Source: JAYZDF01 sp036337945
Lineage (GTDB): Bacteria; Myxococcota; Kuafuiibacteriia; Kuafuiibacteriales; Kuafuiibacteriaceae
Reading direction: 5' to 3'
Assembly (NCBI GenBank): GCA_036337945.1
Contig: JAYZDF010000052.1
Span: 1 to 27,664 of the forward strand
Length of the DNA stretch: 27,664 bases
A model generated the notes under the pieces. That model saw nothing but the letters and a program-made list of their open reading frames with translations, was not told the origin of the DNA and did not search any database. Below, piece after piece: positions 21,484-27,664 of this stretch; position 1 is the first letter of the stretch, and the number at the start of each line of letters is the position of its first letter. The position numbers and the translations under genes are program-made.

Positions 21484-23352
21484 TCAGTATGCGTCGTACT
21501 CTCGAACCATATCCAAAATATCTGCGCCAAATTTGTCGATTTTAGCAGCGCCAAGACCGGGAATCTTGTGTAATTCCTCAATAGTTGCTGGTCGGCGTTC
21601 ATCTACAGCTAAAATGACCTTCATCTGAAATACCATATACGGTTTCCATTTCAACGCACGGGCTTTGCGACGGCGATAATTCTCCATCTCCCGAGCCAGT
21701 TGAGTCGTGCTAAATTTCCTAGTTGAACTTTTTCTGGCCTTTGGCTTTCTTGAGCCCTCGGTTCGAGATTCTTTTTGTCCTCGGACGGGTTTATTGGGTA
21801 ACCAGACTGTAGGAAATTTTCGGCCTTTCTTGACCAAAATACCTGCTTCAAGCATTTCGGTAATCGCCTTCACTAGTTCATCTTCAGAGTAATGATGTAA
21901 AGCGCCATGCTGTGGGATGGTCATTAATCCACCGCGATGTAGAGTCTTCGCACGGCTACCTCTCAGAGCTTTCGCAAGATTAGTCTTACCTACCGGCTTT
22001 GTTAGACTATCTACGGCCTCGGCAATTGTTTGCTTGTCATTTTCAGAAAGCGTCTGAATTTCTATTTTCGAAACTTTCTTAGTAACTACGACCGCGTCAT
22101 CAAAAAGACAGACATCACACTTTTCGCAAACATCGTGATCAGTCTTGCCTGTAAAAAAAGAACACAGGAACTTTTGCCGGCAGATAGCCCCCGATGCATA
22201 CTCTTCGACATGCTTCAGTGCTTCTTCGTTTCGTCGAAGCATAGAAGGAGTTTGTGCGCCCAGAGAGAATAGTCGTCTTTGAGTAACCAAGTCGCCTGCT
22301 CCAAAAAACATAACACATTGCGATGCAGCACCATCCCTGCCTGCTCGACCCGCTTCTTGATAATAGGCCTCGACGCTACCTGGAGCCTGAAAATGCACAA
22401 GGAGACGAACATTCGGATAATCGACACCCATACCGAAAGCGTTCGTTGCGACAAGTACACGAGTTCGGCTCGCGTCAAACGCGTTTTGAGCTCGCTCTCT
22501 CGCTAGTTTGGTTCTGCCAGCGTGGTAGTGCCCAGCGGCGAAACCGTGCTGTTTCAAGACCTTTGCGATCTTCTGCGTCTTTTTGCGCGTACTACAATAA
22601 ATAATAGCGCGATCGTTGGACCCGCGATCACGAAAGCCGAGACTGTTCAAATACTCGATCAAGCGCTCAATTCGCTCAGCTTCTCGGCGAAGATGAAGGA
22701 CCGAAAAGCTCAAGTTTGGGCGACTAAAGTCTCCCCGAACAATTGTCGGAGATGACAGCTCAAGATGGCGAACGATTTCGTCGATCACCCGAGGGGTAGC
22801 TGTGGCGGTCAATGCAATCGTAGGCACATCGAAATGTTCCCGTAACTCGTTGAGTCTCATATATTCGGGTCGAAAATCATGCCCCCACTGGCTTAAACAA
22901 TGCGCTTCATCAATGGCAATTTGAGCAACCTTACCGCGCAATAGCAGCCGATGAAAGCTTTTGAGAACAGCACGTTCTGGTGAGACGTATAGTAGGTCGA
23001 GTTCGCCTCGAAGATAATGTCGCCCTACCTCTTTTTGGGTATCCCAGTCCTGCGTGCTGTTGAGCGCAGCTGCACGTATGCCTCGTCCTACAAGACCCGA
23101 GACCTGATCTTGCATGAGAGAAATCAGAGGCGAAATAACAACTGTGGTTCCAAGACCAGCCTTGGCTGCAGCCACAGCCGGCACTTGATAACATAGTGAC
23201 TTTCCTGCTCCAGTAGGCAGAAGAACAACGGTATCTTGTCTGTCGAGTAGCGACCGGACAGCTTCTTCCTGTCCGGTGCGAAATCCAGAAAAACCGAATG
23301 CCTGATTCAAAGACTCGACGGCGAATTCGGATAATTTCGTTCGAATCGTCAC
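21484..23352 (-). CDS. recQ: ATP-dependent DNA helicase RecQ
   Basis: A 622-aa 3'-5' DNA helicase for recombination and fork repair. It shows the Q motif region FGFSGFRTGQEEAV (19-32), Walker A PTGAGKS (46-52), DEAH (148-151), TATATP, the helicase C domain (IIYCSTRKKTQKIA ... YYQEAGRAGRDG), the zinc-binding cysteines in CRQKFLC and CEKCDVC (about 388-414), a winged-helix region (about 430-520), and a C-terminal HRDC domain (about 555-618, RRPATIEELHKIPGLGAAKIDKFG). A basic Arg/Lys/Ser linker (about 520-555) joins the last two. The start is a GTG without a clear Shine-Dalgarno; an extended -10 TGCTAAAGT ends 9 nt before it. It lies 57 nt downstream of gap on the same strand. Confidence 0.96.
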   Translation of the reverse strand: MTIRTKLSEFAVESLNQAFGFSGFRTGQEEAVRSLLDRQDTVVLLPTGAGKSLCYQVPAVAAAKAGLGTTVVISPLISLMQDQVSGLVGRGIRAAALNSTQDWDTQKEVGRHYLRGELDLLYVSPERAVLKSFHRLLLRGKVAQIAIDEAHCLSQWGHDFRPEYMRLNELREHFDVPTIALTATATPRVIDEIVRHLELSSPTIVRGDFSRPNLSFSVLHLRREAERIERLIEYLNSLGFRDRGSNDRAIIYCSTRKKTQKIAKVLKQHGFAAGHYHAGRTKLARERAQNAFDASRTRVLVATNAFGMGVDYPNVRLLVHFQAPGSVEAYYQEAGRAGRDGAASQCVMFFGAGDLVTQRRLFSLGAQTPSMLRRNEEALKHVEEYASGAICRQKFLCSFFTGKTDHDVCEKCDVCLFDDAVVVTKKVSKIEIQTLSENDKQTIAEAVDSLTKPVGKTNLAKALRGSRAKTLHRGGLMTIPQHGALHHYSEDELVKAITEMLEAGILVKKGRKFPTVWLPNKPVRGQKESRTEGSRKPKARKSSTRKFSTTQLAREMENYRRRKARALKWKPYMVFQMKVILAVDERRPATIEELHKIPGLGAAKIDKFGADILDMVREYDAY

Positions 23353-23409
23353 CTACTGCGAACTTTAGCACGAATTAGGAGCGATGCTTTGGCTATTTTA
23401 GTTCAAATA

Positions 23410-24861
23410 CTATTGAGGACATACAACGGGAGAGCGAACACCTGCGACGTTCTCAAGTAAACGAACGACCTGGCACGCATATCCGAACTCGTTGTCGTAC
23501 CAGACATAAAGAACGCAGTCTGAGTCACCATGCATAATAGTCGCATCTGAGTCGACAATGCTTGCATGACGATTTCCAACAAGGTCACTCGAAACAATAT
23601 CTGGGGACGTCACATAATCAATTTGGTACTGCATAGGGCCTTCCATAGATAAATCTCGCAGATACGCATTTAATTCATCTCGAGTTGTCCCTTTGTCCAA
23701 TTTCATACTCATTATCGCGAGCGAAACGTTGGGTGTTGGAACTCGAATTGCATTGGCTGTGAGTTTCCCAGCCAATTCTGGAAGAGCTTTCGATACCGCC
23801 TTGGCAGCACCGGTCTCAGTAATGACCATATTCAATGCCGCACTGCGGCCCCGGCGTTTCTTGTTGTGGAAATTGTCAATGAGATTCTGGTCATTGGTGT
23901 AAGCGTGGCTCGTTTGAACATGACCGTTTATGATCCCAAACTGTTCGTGGACAGCCTTCAACACGGGGGCGATCGCGTTCGTTGTACAACTGGCGGCGGA
24001 AAGTACGTTCTCTTCAGGTAGGATGTCGTGGTTGTTGACCCCGTAAACAATATTAGGAATGTCTCCCTTAGCAGGCGCGGTAAGGATAACTTTTGAAACG
24101 CACCCTGATTTGAGATGGAGGCCGAGACCTTCTCGGTCGCGCCATTTGCCTGTGTTGTCTATAACGACTGCGTCCTTGATTCCATATTTGGCGTAATCCG
24201 CTTCGTCCGGACTTTTTGCTTCAATAAGAGGAACGAGATTGCCATTGATAACAATCGCGTTTTCCTCTTTATCCAAGGAGATAATCCCAGGGAACGGCCC
24301 GTGTACCGAATCACGGCGCAGTAAACTTGCTCTTTTTTCGAGATCACCGGGCTTGCCGGGTCGTGTAACGATACCCCGCAGACGGAACCGACCGCCACCA
24401 CCCATGCGTTCCACAAGAATGCGAGCAAGAAGTCGCCCTACCCGACCAAAACCGTAAAGGATGACATCTTGGGGTTCCGGCCTCATGGGCCCCTGAGAAG
24501 CCGCAACGACTTGGAGGGCCTCAGCAACAAACGCCGTCAGGCTTTGTTCCGTATTCAATTCTGAATATTGAACAGATAGCTTCCCAACATCAACGCGAAT
24601 CCCTCTGGGGGCCAATTCTCGCAGTGCCTTGAGAACCTGGATCGTATCTACCGAACTCAGCTCGCGACCTAATATTTGTCGAACCTGTCGGTGAGCCTTC
24701 AAAAGCTCCACGGGGCCTTTCAGGTGGAGAGGTTGACCATACACATAGGTCGGAACCTCACAATCTCTCCAAAGCGCACCGATGATGGGCAACATCTCTT
24801 CGGCGGCTTGAAGCCGTTGGTTGTACTCTCTAAGGTAGCTGTCGCTTTTGCTGGCTGTCAT
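23410..24861 (-). CDS. gap: Glyceraldehyde-3-phosphate dehydrogenase, long type with N-terminal extension
   Basis: A 483-aa protein. The NAD(P)-binding GFGRVGR (137-143) is preceded by a helical N-terminal extension of about 130 residues that standard 330-aa GAPDHs lack; the same layout occurs in a long GAPDH group of Pseudomonas and related bacteria. The catalytic domain has SAASCTTNAIAP with nucleophile Cys292, HAYTNDQ with His319, and the C-terminal WYDNEFGYACQVVRL. It interconverts glyceraldehyde-3-phosphate and 1,3-bisphosphoglycerate in glycolysis or gluconeogenesis. ATG at 24861 is preferred to a GTG at 24873; neither has a strong ribosome binding site. No other glycolytic gene is adjacent. 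Confidence 0.93.
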   Translation of the reverse strand: MTASKSDSYLREYNQRLQAAEEMLPIIGALWRDCEVPTYVYGQPLHLKGPVELLKAHRQVRQILGRELSSVDTIQVLKALRELAPRGIRVDVGKLSVQYSELNTEQSLTAFVAEALQVVAASQGPMRPEPQDVILYGFGRVGRLLARILVERMGGGGRFRLRGIVTRPGKPGDLEKRASLLRRDSVHGPFPGIISLDKEENAIVINGNLVPLIEAKSPDEADYAKYGIKDAVVIDNTGKWRDREGLGLHLKSGCVSKVILTAPAKGDIPNIVYGVNNHDILPEENVLSAASCTTNAIAPVLKAVHEQFGIINGHVQTSHAYTNDQNLIDNFHNKKRRGRSAALNMVITETGAAKAVSKALPELAGKLTANAIRVPTPNVSLAIMSMKLDKGTTRDELNAYLRDLSMEGPMQYQIDYVTSPDIVSSDLVGNRHASIVDSDATIMHGDSDCVLYVWYDNEFGYACQVVRLLENVAGVRSPVVCPQ

Positions 24862-24967
24862 GATGCTGTCCACTGACTTGCATTTTGTGCACAGAACCGC
24901 AAGAGGCCAAGGATTGGGGGTTCGCCGGCACCGGCACTGATTCTAAATAACCGAAGTACCTGATAAT

Positions 24968-25276
24968 TTAGGCCGCTTTTTGACGAAAACCTAAAGCTGA
25001 CAAGAGACCCGCAGCAACTGCCACGGACAAGACGAGTTCAAGGAGGCCTCCCAAGTGAAGGGTTTTACCGATAAAGCCTCCCAAGGCGCCACCTGCAACT
25101 CCCACTAAAGCCGTCCCTATTAGTCCTATATTTTCTCGACCAGGTAGAACGAAACGAGCCAACGCTCCAATCACTAAACCAGCTACAAGGTGATACACGA
25201 CGGTTATAGAAAGGCCAAAGACGAACGCGCCTAAGGAAAGCGCAGCGAGAATAACGAGGATGGCAAGGATTTCCAT
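24968..25276 (-). CDS. GlsB/YeaQ/YmgE-family small membrane protein
   Basis: A 102-aa protein with three hydrophobic helices (about 3-25, 31-45 and 53-95) and the family pattern HLVAGLVIGALARFVLPGRENIGLIGTALVGVAGGALGGFIG (residues about 29-70). The family (Transgly_assoc, often annotated as transglycosylase-associated or stress-response membrane proteins) has no firmly established biochemical role. It has no ribosome binding site; TTGACG (25305-25310) and TACCAT (25283-25288) 16 bp apart end 6 nt before the ATG, suggesting a leaderless transcript. Confidence 0.88.
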   Translation of the reverse strand: MEILAILVILAALSLGAFVFGLSITVVYHLVAGLVIGALARFVLPGRENIGLIGTALVGVAGGALGGFIGKTLHLGGLLELVLSVAVAAGLLSALGFRQKAA

Positions 25277-25282
25277 GGGGAA

Positions 25283-25310
25283 ATGGTAAGCACAAATCCC
25301 TCATCGTCAA
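25283..25310 (-). promoter_or_regulatory. Sigma-70-type promoter giving a leaderless start
   Basis: On the minus strand, TTGACG (25305-25310) and TACCAT (25283-25288) are 16 bp apart, and the -10 ends 6 nt before the ATG at 25276. The -35 matches consensus at five of six bases. Confidence 0.4.
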
Positions 25311-25349
25311 GAGAACACGTCGTGAAACAATAATTATCGAGCGCTATGA

Positions 25350-26462
25350 TTATTCTGAGTGCTGGGCAGTGAAGTCCAAACAAGACGAATCATCCGCTAC
25401 TTGTTCGAGCCAGCGGTCACTCAGAGACAAAAGCTCTCTTGACCCAGGCGCTGTGCGTACTGGCAAAGCTTGGTCAGCGGTTTCGAGATTCTCGGCTGCC
25501 GCCACGATGACCTTCCCAATAATCCGTAAGCAGTCATCATCAAGGTTACCGCGGTACACATCCAATCGGCCTTCCCCGTCATACGTTCCATCTGCACCTA
25601 GACCCATGAACTTCAAAAACCAATCGGCACGAAAATGGCCGACAGCAGCAACAAGACCAGCGTAGTCAGCGATAAGCTCATCTCGGAAATTATTGTGCAT
25701 AGAACCGTACACTCGCCGGCAGAAATAGTGCGCGCATTCGTGTTCTAGACGAATAGAAAGTGACTTTGACAACCAGTCTTCAAGCTCACATCCCACTTTC
25801 TGTGCGGAGGTATTACTATACGGACCTCGGCTCAAAATAATAAAGGCGTCCTGATAACGCGACTTCGATGGATTAATGCTGCGAAAAGCAGTGTTCCAAT
25901 TCGCATCCTCTCGCCCCGGCTGCTGCGATTTCCATTCTTCTGTAAGTTCAAAGATTCGGGACCAGTTGTTAAAGCCCTTTATCGCCGCAGCACCCATGGA
26001 TGCCGGAATCTCTGCCGGTTCGTTGCGGCGAACTAAAGCACGAATCAAGGTTACAAAGTCTTCGCGATTCGGTGCTAAAATGACCGGCACATGCCCAGCT
26101 GCTGTGGGATGGATATGAAGCTCAATGGTATCGGGCTCTTTCCATTCAGGAGCACTTGTTGCCGCGCTCCAATCGCCTTTACGGGTCGCTGCACGATAAA
26201 CTTCCGTGGTGCTTATTCCTGCCTGTATAGGGAAACGAAGCTGAACAAGATATTTTGATAACGTTTCTATTACGCCCAACTCTTCAGACTCGTCTTTATA
26301 CTGTAGCCACGAAGAAACATGGTTTTCGTCAGCAAGCGGAAGGGAGAGTTCGCTCTCTCGACTCGTAGGGTCAAAGCTCGCGTTACTATAGGCAAGCAAT
26401 TTATCCGCCTGCGAGTTTGTTGCGCCAAACTTACGAAAGATAGCTTTTCGTTCTTCCTCCAT
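25350..26462 (-). CDS. Putative zinc metallopeptidase of unknown family (HExxH)
   Basis: A 370-aa protein with no signal peptide or membrane segment, so probably cytosolic. The HExxH motif HECAH (241-245) is followed 17 residues later by DELIAD (261-266), whose Glu262 would suit the third zinc ligand of a gluzincin-type peptidase. Upstream, the segment ELHIHPTAAGHVPVIL (114-129) resembles a strand-rich region; its role is unknown. The C-terminal half has a helical part (LRIIGKVIVAAAENLETAD). No known family was assigned by eye. The start ATG has GAGAG 4 nt upstream. It lies 68 nt downstream of the pseudouridine synthase on the same strand, so the two may be co-transcribed. Confidence 0.75.
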   Translation of the reverse strand: MEEERKAIFRKFGATNSQADKLLAYSNASFDPTSRESELSLPLADENHVSSWLQYKDESEELGVIETLSKYLVQLRFPIQAGISTTEVYRAATRKGDWSAATSAPEWKEPDTIELHIHPTAAGHVPVILAPNREDFVTLIRALVRRNEPAEIPASMGAAAIKGFNNWSRIFELTEEWKSQQPGREDANWNTAFRSINPSKSRYQDAFIILSRGPYSNTSAQKVGCELEDWLSKSLSIRLEHECAHYFCRRVYGSMHNNFRDELIADYAGLVAAVGHFRADWFLKFMGLGADGTYDGEGRLDVYRGNLDDDCLRIIGKVIVAAAENLETADQALPVRTAPGSRELLSLSDRWLEQVADDSSCLDFTAQHSE

Positions 26463-26530
26463 ATTGCTCTCAAAAATTGAAATAACACTCAGCTATACGA
26501 ACGACAAGTTGTAATCGATTCATGTCCGAG

Positions 26531-27664
26531 TCAAAACGGCGGCCCACAAGACACATCAACTTCTTTCCCTGTAAAAGGATGTGTAAATTGTACTCTTCCG
26601 GCGTGTAAGCGCATGCTCTCCGTCTCCTCAGAAGAGCCATAGATTTTATCTCCTAATATTGGACGACCCAATCCATTGGGATCCGCACAATGAACGCGCA
26701 GCTGATGGGTTCGCCCTGTGACCGGCTCGAGCGATAATCTTGTTCTGTTCTCAGCTCGCCGAATCACTTGATAGTTTGTGACCGCCTTTTTTCCGCTTTC
26801 TACATCGACCATCTGCCGGATTCGGTCGAGATAATGCGGTTTCAGAGGTAAGTTGATAATCCCTGAATTCTCGGGGACCTCTCCTTCGACTTCAGCAAAG
26901 TAGGTCTTTTTGACTCTTTTCGCTTGAAACAGCATAGAGAGCTCGCGATGTGCTTGAGCGTTGAGCGCAACAATTTGTAAACCAGAGGTCGCTTGGTCGA
27001 TGCGATGCACCGATAGTGGACCAGATGCATAAGGAAAATGAAGAACAACTCGCGTGATTACGCTGTCTTGCTCGGGCCACTTGCGTCCAGGAACTGACAA
27101 TAATCCCGATGGTTTATTTACGACCACAAACCACTGATCTTGGTAGACAATTTCAAGTGGCGGCAACCATGAATTTCTGAGCTCCGGCTTCGTCAGCGCA
27201 CACAGATGCGAAAGAGCCTTGTCAGACAGCTGTTGAAGCTCTTGAGCTTCATTTTCGATCGTTTGAAGAGCCTCTGAAATATCTTTTTCTGCGTCCCCAA
27301 CAATTGAAAACTCGACGTGCTCTAAGCCGTGTCTTGCAACCGCGGCAAAAAGTCTCACCAGCAAGAAGCCCCGATAACTGTCGGGAAATTCGCCAGGTTG
27401 CATATGAAGGATTGTTTCCCAAAGGAAAGACTCTCTGAGTGTTTCCTGAAGACACCGAGCAATTTGAGCACGTTCCTTTTTCAGCCTACTTTGATCTCGG
27501 CGACGCCGTCGAATTTCTTCCTTGAAGGATTCCGTCTCACCTCGAATCATCGACTTGATTCGCCGTATTTCTCGGCTGTCATCGTGAGATTGATGATCCA
27601 ACATTTGAAGCTCTTTTCCATCGTGCTCCGCCTGCCGAAGTTGTTCTCTGCGATACGCTCGTTC
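26531..27664 (-). CDS. RluA-family pseudouridine synthase with N-terminal coiled coil (cut by window end)
   Basis: The reading frame stays open to the window edge, so the 377 visible residues are the C-terminal part of a longer protein. The visible N-terminal part (up to about residue 160) is Lys/Arg/Glu-rich and helical, consistent with a coiled coil. The synthase domain follows, with YQDQWFVVVNKPSGLLSVPG, the catalytic motif HRIDQATSGL (Asp at residue 203 counting from the in-frame ATG at 27604), TYFAEVEG, and EPVTGRTHQLRVHCA. RluA-type enzymes isomerise uridine in rRNA or tRNA; the target cannot be read from the sequence. An ATG at 27604 exists but is not needed as a start because the helical sequence continues upstream without a stop. 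Confidence 0.9.
   Translation of the reverse strand, partial: ERAYRREQLRQAEHDGKELQMLDHQSHDDSREIRRIKSMIRGETESFKEEIRRRRRDQSRLKKERAQIARCLQETLRESFLWETILHMQPGEFPDSYRGFLLVRLFAAVARHGLEHVEFSIVGDAEKDISEALQTIENEAQELQQLSDKALSHLCALTKPELRNSWLPPLEIVYQDQWFVVVNKPSGLLSVPGRKWPEQDSVITRVVLHFPYASGPLSVHRIDQATSGLQIVALNAQAHRELSMLFQAKRVKKTYFAEVEGEVPENSGIINLPLKPHYLDRIRQMVDVESGKKAVTNYQVIRRAENRTRLSLEPVTGRTHQLRVHCADPNGLGRPILGDKIYGSSEETESMRLHAGRVQFTHPFTGKEVDVSCGPPF

Noticed and set aside
24924..24935. GCCGGCACCGGC inverted repeat between yeaQ-like gene and gap
   Set aside because: The stem is 5 bp with a 2-nt centre and no T-tract on the minus strand, so it is not a supported terminator.
1..27664. CRISPR arrays, insertion sequences, tRNA or rRNA genes
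   Set aside because: No regularly spaced direct repeats, transposase motifs or terminal inverted repeats, and no tRNA-like cloverleaf with a T-loop motif, were found on reading both strands.

Overview
The window looks like a chromosomal segment of a Gram-negative bacterium of about 47-50% GC. The best guess, from gene content alone, is a delta-proteobacterial lineage such as Myxococcota or Bradymonadota. The evidence is two lipoproteins with Asp/Ala/Gly-rich (DAG-type) linkers, a Cys-rich repeat lipoprotein with a PPC domain, several outer-membrane beta-barrels, HflK/HflC, and two sigma-54 promoters. No mobile element, CRISPR array, tRNA or rRNA was seen.

Region 1 (1-5063, plus strand). After a gene tail come two tandem paralogues (468-1673 and 2030-3232). 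Each has an Asn/Gln/Ala/Gly/Phe-rich N-terminus with NQAFG repeats and a nearly identical C-terminal domain that resembles the EF-hand-rich C-terminal module of large RTX-type secreted proteins. Each gene has its own textbook sigma-54 promoter, a shared upstream 7-mer at the same distance, a leader hairpin at the same place and an intrinsic terminator. A beta-barrel gene and a translationally overlapped lipoprotein alpha/beta hydrolase follow.

Region 2 (5060-12858). A eukaryote-length urocanate hydratase, a 658-aa Cys-rich/PPC lipoprotein with a duplicated C-terminal domain, a propeller-like lipoprotein, and an orphan membrane histidine kinase.

Region 3 (13070-18607, minus strand). A protein resembling the C-terminal part of plant IQM proteins, hflC and hflK (ATGA overlap), tyrS, and an outer-membrane protein.

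Region 4 (18753-20170, plus strand). This is the most interesting locus. It holds a 416-aa proteasome-type Ntn-hydrolase whose Thr1, Asp17 and Lys33 align exactly once the correct start is used. A 55-aa very basic protein is coupled to it by a TAATG overlap.

Region 5 (20206-27664, minus strand). An outer-membrane protein, recQ, a long-type glyceraldehyde-3-phosphate dehydrogenase, a YeaQ/GlsB-type membrane protein, an HExxH putative metallopeptidase, and an RluA-type pseudouridine synthase cut by the window end.

Several genes lack a Shine-Dalgarno sequence and instead carry a -10-like hexamer 6-9 nt before the start codon, which suggests leaderless transcripts. All functional calls rest on reading motifs by eye; no database search was run.
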